A stretch of DNA of 64,000 bases from Heliomarina baculiformis (GTDB taxonomy: Bacteria; Pseudomonadota; Alphaproteobacteria; Rhodobacterales; Rhodobacteraceae): positions 62,001 through 126,000 of the forward strand of contig NZ_JAIMIC010000008.1 in NCBI RefSeq assembly GCF_019966545.1, read 5' to 3'. The translations under genes were made by a program, and so were the position numbers. Positions 37,411-46,705 of the stretch are shown here, piece after piece. Each line of letters opens with the position of its first letter. The first letter of the stretch is position 1. Below the pieces are notes generated by a model. It saw only the letters and a list, made by a program, of their open reading frames with translations. It did no database searches and was not told where the DNA came from.

Positions 37411-38088
37411 ATGAAAATTCTGCTGGCTGAAGACGATACCAAAATTGCTGAATATATCGTTGCCGGCCTTGCGGAACACGGTCATTCCGTCGATCACGTT
37501 GCCGATGGCCGGGACGCGCTCAGTTACTGTCTCTACAACGACTGCGACATGGCGATCCTCGACCGCATGCTGCCCGGGATGGATGGCCTCTCGGTGCTCA
37601 AGGCACTCAGGGCGTCAAAGAAAGCTGTGCCGGTGCTTTTCCTAACCGCCTTGGGGCAAGTCGACGACCGCGTCGAAGGTCTGGCGGCAGGTAGTGATGA
37701 TTATCTGACGAAACCGTTCCACTTCTCGGAACTTGTCGCTCGGATTGATGCCATCGTCCGCCGCAGGTCCGAGACAAGCGTGGTATCCACCCTGACAGTA
37801 CACGATTTGACGCTCGACCTCCTCTCCCGCACCGCGAGGCGCCAAAACAACTTGATCGAGCTGCACAACAAGGAATTTGCCATCCTCGAAATCTTGATGC
37901 GCAATGCTGGGCGGGTCGTGACCCGTACGTTGCTGCTGGAACGTGTCTGGAATTTCAACTTCGAACCCAGCACCACCGTGGTCGAAACACATATGAGCCG
38001 ATTGCGCGCCAAGATCGACAAACCGTTCGACACGCCGCTGATCCACACGATCCGCAATACCGGGTATTCGATGCATGGACCGCGGTGA
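37411..38088 (+). CDS. OmpR-family response regulator
   Basis: A 225-residue regulator with a receiver domain (acidic pocket Asp8-Asp9, phospho-accepting Asp51 in AILDRMLPGMDG, Lys near 101 in LTKPF) and a C-terminal winged helix (TLLLERVWNFNF and VETHMSRLRAKID). The ATG at 37411 has AAGGAG upstream. It overlaps the kinase gene by 14 bases. The divergent hdeD-like gene and the mprF-cyo operon are plausible targets, although no binding site was identified. Confidence 0.93.
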   Translation: MKILLAEDDTKIAEYIVAGLAEHGHSVDHVADGRDALSYCLYNDCDMAILDRMLPGMDGLSVLKALRASKKAVPVLFLTALGQVDDRVEGLAAGSDDYLTKPFHFSELVARIDAIVRRRSETSVVSTLTVHDLTLDLLSRTARRQNNLIELHNKEFAILEILMRNAGRVVTRTLLLERVWNFNFEPSTTVVETHMSRLRAKIDKPFDTPLIHTIRNTGYSMHGPR

Positions 38089-39448
38089 CGTCCTTTCGGG
38101 GGCCGCGTTTTCGGCGGTTCTGCGCTCCGCTTTTGTTTTTATTTTGGTGCTTGTGCTGTTTGGCTGGGTCACGCTGACCTACGTTGAGCGAAGCCTGATT
38201 GCTGAACTCGGCGACGATGTGCAGCAACGTTGGAACATCATCGCCACCGACCATGCAAACGAAGGGCAGGACCACGTGGTGCGGACGATCGCGCACGTCT
38301 CACGGGTTGCGACGGGCGGACATCACGCGGTTTCATTGTTCGGGGCAGCGGATACTCTGGTCGCCGGGAACATCATGAATCGGCCGGAAGGCGACGGACT
38401 GCAGGTCGGGAAGCTTGAGCATGCTGCCGCATCACCCGAGGATCTCACCAACGATTACGTCTACTTCTCTGGCCCTTTGGAGGACGGGATCCTTGTTGTC
38501 GGGCAGCGGCTTGACCTGCTTTACCGCACGCAGATCCTAGTTTTTCGAGCCTTGACGCTGAGCGGGTTCATCGTGGTTCTGACGATGCTGTCGGTCGGAT
38601 ATTATCTGAGCCATAAGAGTCTTCGCCGTTTGAAGGACATTGAAATCGCCCTGTCGAAAACCAGCGAAGGGGACACGGCGGTTCGGATATCTGAAAATGG
38701 GGGAACAACACAGATCGACCGGATCGCACATCAGATGAATCTACATCTCGATCGCTTGTCTCGAATGATCGCAACGACGCGAAACACGGCTGCCGCCGCT
38801 GCACACGATCTGAAATCACCGCTCGGTCGCGCTTATCTTTCGCTGGGTAAAGCCTTGGAGATGGCGGATCAGGGCGAGGATCCGACCGAGGCGCTCACCG
38901 ACACGCAGGATGAGCTCGAAAACATGCGCGTCATATTCGATTCATACCTGCAGCTTTCCCGTATAGAAGCGGCCGGCGGTGAGCATCTGACAGGCGATGT
39001 TGATTTGGAAAATCTGCTGCTTGAGCTGGTCGAGACTTTCGCGCTGATCGCGGAGGACGAAGGACAGAGCCTGTCATTCGATGTCGAGCAAGGTCAGCAT
39101 TACGTGATCAAGGGTAACTCCCAGATGCTTCAGCAGATGTTGGTGAACCTGATTCAGAATGCGGTTACCCATGGACGCATCGGCAATGTCATCTCCGTCA
39201 CATTGAACCGATCGGACGGTATCGTCCGGCTGGCGGTGGCGGATAAAGGTCCCGGCATTCCCGAGGTGCAAAGGGAGAGCGTTTTCGAACCCTTCCTACG
39301 GCTTGATCCCAGCCGGTCCAAACCGGGAAGCGGCCTTGGACTGGCGCTCGTCCGCGCGATTGTCGAAAAACACAGTGGAACGGTCGTGCTGGGAGACAAC
39401 CATCCTGGCCTGATCGTCTTGGTAACCCTTCCAAGCCTGGGCAGTTAG
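38075..39448 (+). CDS. sensor histidine kinase
   Basis: A 457-residue membrane kinase with two helices (about 15-35 and 155-178) around a periplasmic sensor of about 120 residues rich in His and Asp. HAMP and HisKA regions follow, with His244 in AHDLKSPLGRA, then an ATPase domain with NLIQNAVTHG, DKGPGIP and GSGLGLALVRAI. HDLKSPL instead of HELRTPL places it in a subgroup seen in Rhodobacterales and relatives. It is translationally coupled to the response regulator. The histidine-rich sensor could respond to pH or metal, which is an inference. Confidence 0.92.
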   Translation: MDRGDVLSGAAFSAVLRSAFVFILVLVLFGWVTLTYVERSLIAELGDDVQQRWNIIATDHANEGQDHVVRTIAHVSRVATGGHHAVSLFGAADTLVAGNIMNRPEGDGLQVGKLEHAAASPEDLTNDYVYFSGPLEDGILVVGQRLDLLYRTQILVFRALTLSGFIVVLTMLSVGYYLSHKSLRRLKDIEIALSKTSEGDTAVRISENGGTTQIDRIAHQMNLHLDRLSRMIATTRNTAAAAAHDLKSPLGRAYLSLGKALEMADQGEDPTEALTDTQDELENMRVIFDSYLQLSRIEAAGGEHLTGDVDLENLLLELVETFALIAEDEGQSLSFDVEQGQHYVIKGNSQMLQQMLVNLIQNAVTHGRIGNVISVTLNRSDGIVRLAVADKGPGIPEVQRESVFEPFLRLDPSRSKPGSGLGLALVRAIVEKHSGTVVLGDNHPGLIVLVTLPSLGS

Positions 39449-39603
39449 CGTTTGCAAAACAAAATTGAGCGATACGGGCAGCGACAGCTGGGCTGAATTC
39501 TGACCTTCCACCCCGGAAGCTGTCGCTATGAGACCGAAGTTAGCTGCTATTTGACTTCCCGAGGAAACATGCAAGTAGGCAATGCAAGCGCTTGTCTAAT
39601 CTC

Positions 39604-40143
39604 TCATCTCAACAGATGCGCGGCGACAAAGTCGGCGCGATTTACAATGTCCTTAAATGGCAGCTCAGTGATCTCTTATTCGAGTGCAGTATAGGTCTCG
39701 CGCAGGACAGTGCAGGTTGCTTCAGCCTCGGCGCGGGTCTGCTTGCGTTCGGCATCTTGTTCGAAAATGGCATCCCAGAAAGGCGCAAGAAAGACGCGAC
39801 GGTTGTAACGTGTTTTCTCGGCCGTTGCGGTGACGTATGGCGGCACGGGAAGCCCGCATAGGGTCAGGTAGCCCATAATGTCGGGAATGCCGCGGTCAAA
39901 GATCACAGGACTTGGGAGCGCCTGCGCGGCGCTGTAGGCGTGCAGGTTTTGTTGCAGCATCCGTTCGGCGTAGGCCGTGCGATCCGCCCAAGGTAAAGCG
40001 ATACCACCGTTCGCCATCTCCTCGCGAATGATCGCCCGACCAGATTCGGGAATTGTGTGAAAGCCGCGGCGAGCGAGCTCGGTGATCAGGCTGGTCTTGC
40101 CCGCACCGGGGCCGCCCGTCACGACGAAGAAATGGTCGCTCAT
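39604..40143 (-). pseudogene. AAA_28-type NTPase interrupted by a TAA codon
   Basis: From ATG 40143 the protein has a P-loop (GGPGAGKTS, residues 9-17), DRGIPDIMGY and a tail matching AAA_28 ATPases. After 155 residues (…TYTALE) a TAA stop lies at 39676-39678. The same frame continues EITELPFKDIVNRADF and ends at TGA 39604-39606, which is the expected family C-terminus (typically …GYxxVELP…). The stop replaces a codon that is usually Tyr, so one substitution from TAC or TAT explains it. The truncated 155-residue product may still fold. Either a recent nonsense mutation or a sequencing error. Confidence 0.8.
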
Positions 40144-40652
40144 GGGGCATCCTCAGGTTTGAAAGGTGGGCAGCGAAGCGATCAACACGCCGAAAGGTGT
40201 GGATCAAGGCTGCATGAATTTTGATGGGCAAAACAGTATCGTTCTGCGCGATCGAGGCAGATTCTCTGGCAACAAAGGCAGAATTATCTGGTGCTTTAAA
40301 AGGGAGCTATGCTGGAGCCTAGGTCTGTCGAAATTTCGTTCCATCCTGTCTGGTACGGCAACGAAATAACTGACCCAAAGATAGATCAGTCACCCACAGA
40401 GGGGACGCGTGTCTGCCATACGCTCTCTCTTGGAAAAAGAAGTCAAATTTTTTTGGTTGGCAACGCGAGCCCGTGCTAAAGTAGCGACGGGTGTCCATTA
40501 GAGTATTGTTCTTTGAAATCGCCTCAGGTGGACACGTTCTCTGTTCATTTGAATACATACACAAGTTTTGTGACGACCAGCAAAGACAGCATTTATTTCT
40601 GAAGTTGAGCGATTGGGGCGTGTGACTCATCGCAAGTGATTTGGGGGGAAGT
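40144..40652. other. 509-bp divergent non-coding region
   Basis: It lies between the NTPase gene and the VPLPA-CTERM gene. It is A/T-richer than the neighbours near 40430-40460 and carries the GGGGGGAA ribosome-binding site of the downstream gene. I see no gene or clear operator. Confidence 0.5.
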
Positions 40653-42071
40653 ATGTTCAGATTTTCGTTTGTAATGTGGTCTTTTGGATTTCTCACGGCC
40701 ACGTCGGTCTGCGCCTCTTCTATCCAGGTTACGCCCGTATCCTTCGACTTTGGCAATGTCGCGGTCGGCGACACGTCGTTGCCTCAGGAAGTGATTTTTA
40801 CCAACTTAGGTGACGTTCCGGTTTCACCCAATTTCGCTGGCGGCGCGGTGCCAGGGAATAACTTTCCCGGCTCACAAAACTGCGCCGGCGCGACGCTCGC
40901 GCCCGGCGCGTCGTGCCAATTCGCTTATCGTTTTACGCCACAGGCGCTTGGTCCAGTTTCGGGCTCAACCAGTGCTGCCGTCGATGCTGAGACTTACGGT
41001 TTCAATTTCAAAGGCAACGGAATAAGTCCTTTTTTGGCGACGGCGACTTCATTCGACTTCGGAAATGTGGCCGTAGGATCTGAGTCTGCTCCGCAGGTTG
41101 TGAAGATCACGAATGTCAGCAATGCAAACTTGTCGCCGAATTTTGCGGGGGGCGCTGTCCCGGGGGGTAACTTCCCCGGCTCGCAGAACTGCGCCGGTAA
41201 GACGTTCTCGCCGGGCTAATCCTGTCAATTTACATACCGGTTCGCGCCGCAAACAGAAGGCCCGATTACGGGCGCTACTAACTTTGCAATCGACGGCGAG
41301 GCGATGTCACTCTCGTTCACTGGAATCGGGGGGACCACAGATGCAGACCCGTTTCTTGTTACAGCGCGGTCCTTCAATTTTGGCGACATGCATGTTGGCG
41401 CGACCTCGCCTGCCCAGAGCGTGACGATCACGAATGTCAGCGGCGACGTACAATCGCCGAATTTCGCAGGGGGCGCGGTTCCGGGTGGCAACTTTCCCGG
41501 TTCGCAGAACTGCGCCGGAAAGACTTTCGCGCCGGGCGAGTCCTGCCAGTTCATTTACCAGTTTGTACCGGGAGGAGAGGGATCGGTTTCAGGAACGACC
41601 AATTTCGCAATCGACGGCGCTGCCTACACGCTGAATTTCCAGGGCAACGGGATAGACCCGTTCCTTGTGACGCCGCTCAGCTTTAATTTCAATGAGACCT
41701 TGATCGGCCAGATGTCGGCTCCCCAATTCGTCACCATCACTAATGTCAGCAGTGCAACTCTTTCGCCCAACTTTGCAGGCGGTGCTGTTCCGGGCGGTAA
41801 TTTCCCTGGTTCTCAGAACTGTGCCGGAAAGACTTTCGCCCCAGGCGAGTCCTGCCAGTTCCAGTATGCATTTATGCCGACCATCGAAGGCGTGATTTTC
41901 GGAACGACAAGTTTTGCAATCGATGGCAAAACACGGACATTGAACTTCACTGGAGGGACGGGGACCGTGCCACCCAACCCCTCGCAAGTACCCCTACCTG
42001 CCTCGATAACGCTACTTGCCTTAGGACTACTTGGACTTTTCGGCGTTCAGCAAAGATCGCGTCGAACTTGA
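40653..42071 (+). pseudogene. VPLPA-CTERM choice-of-anchor-D repeat protein with an internal TAA
   Basis: A secreted surface protein: signal peptide (residues 1-22), four tandem domains of about 103-107 residues, a short Pro-rich linker and the exosortase tail VPLPASITLLALGLLGLFG followed by basic residues. Each repeat has SF.FGN..VG, PNFAGGAVPGGNFPGSQNCAG and an APG.SCQF turn, resembling choice-of-anchor-D/ASPM-SPD-2-hydin modules. The repeat cores are 309, 321 and 309 bp apart. In repeat 2, TAA (41217-41219) stands where repeats 3 and 4 have Glu (PGESCQ) and repeat 1 has Ala; the frame is otherwise intact. The stop separates the tail from the signal peptide, so the product could not be sorted. 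Confidence 0.82.
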
Positions 42072-42639
42072 AATCGAGCAATTGCAAACCTGTCCACTTG
42101 TTTGAATTTGACATCAGTATTGCTTCCGAAGCTGAGTCTGAAATCCGTGTGTTCGAGCCAGTCCTGTGCTGGAATCTTCGCAAGTGTCAGTTTTTCACAG
42201 GCAGTAAAATTCGAATGGCAGTTTCCACACAGAGGCACGCGCTGCGCTTCCGGCCCTGACATGATCTCGCTCTGCGTGGATTAATAATGTGTTCCGATCC
42301 GTCGAAACAATCGTTTGCCGCTCACGTAAAATCAGGTGGTCTTGATATGAAGAATCGCGAGGTGGTTCAGAACTTCTATTGCAGTGCGATTCGCGGATGC
42401 CAAAAGACCCTTACGGGTGGGTGGTATTAAACGTCGGAACCGTGCGGCCGAGCATGCCGAAGTATTTTTGGCAAAAAAGGCACTAGGCCTCGTTCCACGA
42501 GCAGCGCCGTATGTCGCCACAAATCGTTGCTTGCGCGCTCCGGGCAGGCTTTCCGCGCCGCGCAAGCAGGACGGGGGTGATAAAAGCACATGGTTTGCAG
42601 CTGTCCTCGAAATGTGATCCCGACCCGGGTCCGCTTGGC
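42072..42639. other. 568-bp region without a recognisable gene
   Basis: Only short unsupported open frames occur (for example 42332-42589 minus). No family motif, tRNA or strong hairpin was seen. It lies after the VPLPA gene and after the convergent dmdD gene, and may include decayed sequence. Confidence 0.5.
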
Positions 42640-43449
42640 TTAACTGTTGGGCCGCACACGGGCGGCAGTTTTGTTGGCGAAGGCCTCAAGCCGTTCGCGT
42701 GCGGCGGGCTGGGTGTTGACGATACCACCCACGAAGGCCTCGGCATAGGCGGCGTCCATACCGGACATGTTGTTCATATGGCTGACTGCCGAACAAATCG
42801 CAAAGTTCGTCAGGGGCAGATTCTGCGCCACTTTGTCGGCGAGTTCCATCGCCTTTGCAAAGCTGCCGCCGTCTTCGGTGATGTATTGCGCCAGCCCCAG
42901 ATCGACGGCCTCTTGCCCTTGATACACGCGGCCGGTCAGAATCATGTCGATCATGCGATACTTGCCGATCATGTCGGACACCCGGATCGTCGCGCCGCCT
43001 CCGGTGAAAATCCCGCGCTGGCCCTCTGGCAGGGCGAAATAGGTGCCAGGGTCGATCACGCGCACATGGGCGGCGCTGGCCAGTTCCAGACCGCCGCCGA
43101 CAACCGCACCCTGTAGCGCGGCAATAATCGGAACGCCGCCATATTCCATCTTGTTGAAGGCTTCATGCCAGCGCAGGCAGACATGCATGAAGTCATCTGG
43201 GCTGCGGTCTGCTTTCCAATGTTCGACCAGATCAAGACCGGCGCAGAAGTGATCACCGTCGCCTGCCAGCAAAACGGCCTTTACGCCCGCTATCCGCGCC
43301 CCGCTGAAGAAGCGGATCAGTTCCTCGATCGTGACCACATCCAGAGCGTTGCGTTTTTCCGGGCGGTTCAGCGACACGACATAGAGACCGTTGTCGCGCG
43401 CGGAAATCGAGAGTCTTTCGTAGGTTTCGGGGTTCACGACGTCATTCAT
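42640..43449 (-). CDS. dmdD: methylthioacryloyl-CoA hydratase
   Basis: A 269-residue crotonase-family enzyme that hydrates methylthioacryloyl-CoA, releasing methanethiol and acetaldehyde in the DMSP demethylation route. The catalytic glutamates are Glu122 ([11 protein letters not shown]) and Glu142 (ALPEGQRG), one position off the Glu121 and Glu141 reported for Ruegeria pomeroyi DmdD. The oxyanion segments HFCAGLDL and GAVVGGG are present. It lies 21 bp downstream of the dmdC-like gene, the same pairing as in R. pomeroyi. A general enoyl-CoA hydratase role is the alternative. Confidence 0.88.
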   Translation of the reverse strand: MNDVVNPETYERLSISARDNGLYVVSLNRPEKRNALDVVTIEELIRFFSGARIAGVKAVLLAGDGDHFCAGLDLVEHWKADRSPDDFMHVCLRWHEAFNKMEYGGVPIIAALQGAVVGGGLELASAAHVRVIDPGTYFALPEGQRGIFTGGGATIRVSDMIGKYRMIDMILTGRVYQGQEAVDLGLAQYITEDGGSFAKAMELADKVAQNLPLTNFAICSAVSHMNNMSGMDAAYAEAFVGGIVNTQPAARERLEAFANKTAARVRPNS

Positions 43450-43470
43450 GGGTCGGGTCCTTTCAAGGGA

Positions 43471-45234
43471 TTAATCGGCGAAAGCGGCGTCCAACAGGCT
43501 TTGAGAGCCGTGCTGGATGCGTACTTGCTCGGTGGCACATTCGGGCAGAACGTGCTGGGCATAGAAAAGGGCTGTGTCGATTTTCCGGGTCATGAACGCG
43601 GCGTCCTGCCCGGCCTCGCGCGCGGACTGCGCCGCCAGGGCGCCTTCGGCGAGTTTCCACCCCGCCGCCAATGTGCCGGTCAGCATAAGGAAGGGGACAG
43701 AGCCCGCGAATGCCGCGTCGATATCTTTGCGGCTGTTCTCCAGAAGCCAATTCAGCACGGCCTCAAATGCACCGCGCGCCTGCGCGAGGCCTGTGCCGAT
43801 CGCCTGCGCCGATGCATCACCGCCCGCAAGCTGCGCTTCGGTCTCCGCAATGAGTGCCGCGAACCGACGGGCGGTTTCGCCCCCGTCGCGCATCACCTTG
43901 CGTCCCAAAAGATCGTTGGCCTGAATGGCCGTTGTGCCCTCGTATATCGGGAGAATGCGGGCGTCGCGGTAGTGCTGCGCGGCGCCGGTCTCTTCGATAA
44001 AACCCATGCCGCCGTGGATTTGCACGCCCAGCGACGCGACCTCGACCGCACGTTCGGTGCAAAAGCCCTTAATCAGTGGGACCATGAATTCGGCGAGCGA
44101 TACCATTTCCGGATCACCTTTGTGATGCGCGATATCGAGCAAACCCGCAGTTGCCGCCGCCATCGCCCGTCCGCCTTCGGTCAGGCTGCGCATCCGCAGG
44201 AGCATACGGCGGACGTCCGGGTGGTCGATAATCGGGACGGCGTCCTTGCTTTGGCCATTCACCGGACGGCTTTGGACCCGGTCGCGCGCATAGGCCAGCG
44301 CCCGCTGGTAGGCCCGCTCGGACATCGCAACGCCCTGCACGCCTACCGAAAACCGCGCGGCGTTCATCATGATGAACATGTATTCGAGGCCGCGGTTTTC
44401 CTCACCGATCAGGAAACCTGTGGCATCGTCGTAGTTCAGCACGGCGGTCGGACTCGCGCGCACACCCAGCTTATGTTCGATGCTCACACAGTTGACTGAG
44501 TTCGCAATGCCAAGGGTTCCGTCCGGTTCCACGTGTTTCTGTGGCACGATGAACAGGCTCAACCCCCTGGGTCCGTCAGGCGCATCCGGTGTGCGCGCCA
44601 GCACCAGGTGGATGATGTTCTCTGTCAGGTCATGGGCACCATAGGTGATATAAATCTTGGTACCGGTGACGCTATAAGTGCCGTCTGCGCGCCGCATCGC
44701 CTTTGTCGCCACCCGGCCCAGATCGCTGCCCGCCTGCGGTTCGGTCAGGTTCATTGTGCCGGACCAGCGCCCTTCGATCAGCGGCCCGAGATAGGTGGCT
44801 TTCTGTTCCTCTGAGCCGGTCAGCAGCAGCGCCTCAATCGCCCCGTCGGTCAGCAGTGGGCAGAGACCAAAGCTCATGTCAGCGGCGTTCAACATCTCGA
44901 CAGCTGCTGCGCCAACGGCACGCGGCAGCCCTGTGCCGCCATATTCGCCCGGATGGGTAAGCGCCTGCCATCCCATTTCTACAAACCGGTCATAGGCCCG
45001 CGCGTTGCCCTCGGGCATGGTCACCCGGCCTTTGTCAAACCGGGTCGCCACTGTGTCGCCGATCCGGGACAATGGTGCGACCTCCTCGGCGCAAAACCGG
45101 GCATAACCCTGAAGCACGGCATCAATATCCGACAGCGCACAATCCGAATACGCCTCGAGCGATGACACGTTGTCCCAGTGGGACAGGTGTTCAACACAGA
45201 ACATCAGATCTTGCAGGGGCGGTTGATAGGACAT
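43471..45234 (-). CDS. dmdC: 3-methylmercaptopropionyl-CoA dehydrogenase (acyl-CoA dehydrogenase family)
   Basis: A 587-residue flavin acyl-CoA dehydrogenase with the extended C-terminal domain of the AidB-like/DmdC group. The flavin-binding MNLTEPQAGSDLG, the catalytic Glu in YEGTTAIQANDLLGRK and HGGMGFIEETG are visible. It should oxidise methylmercaptopropionyl-CoA to the DmdD substrate. The ATG at 45234 (MSYQPPLQDL) fits homologues; the longer frame to 45303 overlaps the control region. Identification as dmdC rests on length and on the downstream dmdD; related long-chain enzymes look similar. Confidence 0.8.
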   Translation of the reverse strand: MSYQPPLQDLMFCVEHLSHWDNVSSLEAYSDCALSDIDAVLQGYARFCAEEVAPLSRIGDTVATRFDKGRVTMPEGNARAYDRFVEMGWQALTHPGEYGGTGLPRAVGAAAVEMLNAADMSFGLCPLLTDGAIEALLLTGSEEQKATYLGPLIEGRWSGTMNLTEPQAGSDLGRVATKAMRRADGTYSVTGTKIYITYGAHDLTENIIHLVLARTPDAPDGPRGLSLFIVPQKHVEPDGTLGIANSVNCVSIEHKLGVRASPTAVLNYDDATGFLIGEENRGLEYMFIMMNAARFSVGVQGVAMSERAYQRALAYARDRVQSRPVNGQSKDAVPIIDHPDVRRMLLRMRSLTEGGRAMAAATAGLLDIAHHKGDPEMVSLAEFMVPLIKGFCTERAVEVASLGVQIHGGMGFIEETGAAQHYRDARILPIYEGTTAIQANDLLGRKVMRDGGETARRFAALIAETEAQLAGGDASAQAIGTGLAQARGAFEAVLNWLLENSRKDIDAAFAGSVPFLMLTGTLAAGWKLAEGALAAQSAREAGQDAAFMTRKIDTALFYAQHVLPECATEQVRIQHGSQSLLDAAFAD

Positions 45235-45287
45235 GACGGGTTCTCCGACAGAAACTATGGCTTCTTGCCTCCTACTACTTCCGTAAC

Positions 45288-45313
45288 TTGCCAATAAGTT
45301 CATTTTTTGCCAA
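45288..45313. promoter_or_regulatory. TTGCCAA direct repeat in the dmdC / araC divergent region
   Basis: TTGCCAA occurs at 45288-45294 and 45307-45313, starting 19 bp apart, in the 110-bp space between dmdC and the divergent AraC gene. Paired direct repeats about two helical turns apart are typical of AraC-family operators. Confidence 0.45.
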
Positions 45314-45344
45314 ATTTATATCCGATCACGACAAAAAACCCTTT

Positions 45345-46358
45345 ATGACCAATCATGACCCAATCTCCCTGACGACCGTTTCAGCGGGTTTCATCGAGGA
45401 CTGGCTCGATGCTCTGCGGTCCCGTTGCACGTCGGTGGAGATGACCTCCCTGTTGGAAAGTTCTGGACTGCAGACCAGTCCAATGGCGCCGACACAGCGC
45501 ATCACGCTCGAAGAAATCGCCACTCTGTATCAGCAGGCCGCGCCAGCCACCGGCGATGAAATGATGGGGCTCTGGAGCCGCCCGATCCGATCACGCGCAT
45601 TGCAGCACCTCCTGACCGTACAGCGTGAGGCGAGCAGCATGCTCTCAGCACTGTTTCGGTTCTCGACGTTCTGGAATCTGTTACTGGATGATTTTCGCCT
45701 GGATTTGCGGAGCAACTCAAAGCAGGTGGAGCTGGCATTGATTCCTTACTCCCCGCACGCCGAGCCCCAGCGATTTGGTCACATGCTGATCCTCAAATTG
45801 GCGCATGGGCTTCTGTCTTGGCTGGGCGGGGCGGAAACGCCGGTGCATGAGGTTCGCTTTGCCTTTTCCCGTCCGGATTTCGCCGCAGATTACGCGGTTG
45901 TCTTTCCCTGTCCGGTCGCGTTCGACGCACAGCATACCAGCATAATATTCGATCCAAGCCAATTCGACCGTCCGGTCACTCGCAGCCCCGCCGAAGCATC
46001 CGTCTTCCTCGAACGTGCGCCACGTGACTGGATTTTCACCGGCTCACGCGCCCATACGAACAGCCTCCGCGTCCGCGCCTTTCTCTACGGAGAGACATGG
46101 CAGAGCTGCCAACTTCCGGACGCGGCTCAAGCACTGAAAATCACGCCCCGGACGCTAAATCGCCGCTTGAAAGAGGAAGGGACATCCTTTCAATCCATAA
46201 AGGACGCTCTGCGCCGTGACATCGCTATCCGAGCGCTTCAGCAAGGAACGGACAGCATCGAACAGATCGCCTTTGACACCGGTTTTTCTGCACCGTCGAA
46301 CTTCCACCGAGCCTTTCACAAATGGACCAACCGGACGCCCGGCTCATACCGTTTGTAA
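45345..46358 (+). CDS. AraC-family transcriptional regulator
   Basis: A 337-residue regulator with an N-terminal ligand-sensing region of the Arabinose_bd type (about 20-210) and a C-terminal double helix-turn-helix (about 240-335: LKITPRTLNRRLKEEG and IEQIAFDTGFSAPSNFHRAFHKWTNRTPG). ATG 45345 is the first in-frame ATG; a TTG at 45288 could extend it by 19 residues but overlaps the likely operator. It is divergent from dmdCD and is the obvious candidate regulator of that pair; the ligand may be DMSP or a derivative, by inference. Confidence 0.9.
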   Translation: MTNHDPISLTTVSAGFIEDWLDALRSRCTSVEMTSLLESSGLQTSPMAPTQRITLEEIATLYQQAAPATGDEMMGLWSRPIRSRALQHLLTVQREASSMLSALFRFSTFWNLLLDDFRLDLRSNSKQVELALIPYSPHAEPQRFGHMLILKLAHGLLSWLGGAETPVHEVRFAFSRPDFAADYAVVFPCPVAFDAQHTSIIFDPSQFDRPVTRSPAEASVFLERAPRDWIFTGSRAHTNSLRVRAFLYGETWQSCQLPDAAQALKITPRTLNRRLKEEGTSFQSIKDALRRDIAIRALQQGTDSIEQIAFDTGFSAPSNFHRAFHKWTNRTPGSYRL

Positions 46359-46554
46359 ATTCACGGATGATCTGATCCAATGCCTCTGCCACTTCTGCAA
46401 TACGGCAGTCCAAGCGAAGGCTCTGGTGTCATACTAACCAACATTGTCGGGTTGTTTTTTGCCTTCAGGGCGTCGGCATTGGCTGAAATCACTCACTCCA
46501 ATTCGCACACGCGGCTAAGGTCCGCCAACCACTGTTTTCTTGGGACTGGAAATA

Positions 46555-46630
46555 TGGTGGAGCCTAGGGGGATCGAACCCCTGACCTCCTGCATGCCATG
46601 CAGGCGCTCTCCCAGCTGAGCTAAGGCCCC
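46555..46630 (-). tRNA. tRNA-Ala (anticodon GGC)
   Basis: The minus strand gives a 76-base cloverleaf that begins GGGGCCTTAGCTCAGC, has the anticodon arm CCTGC-ATGGCAT-GCAGG with anticodon GGC, the T-arm GGGGTTCGATCCCC and an encoded 3' CCA. Acceptor pairing GGGGCCT/AGGCTCC includes a wobble pair. Confidence 0.97.
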
Positions 46631-46705
46631 GATTGTGTGCGCCGCTGAATAGGCGCAAGCTTGGGCGGGTTCAAGCGAAAAGTTCCGCCCAAGCGCAGGT
46701 TTTCT

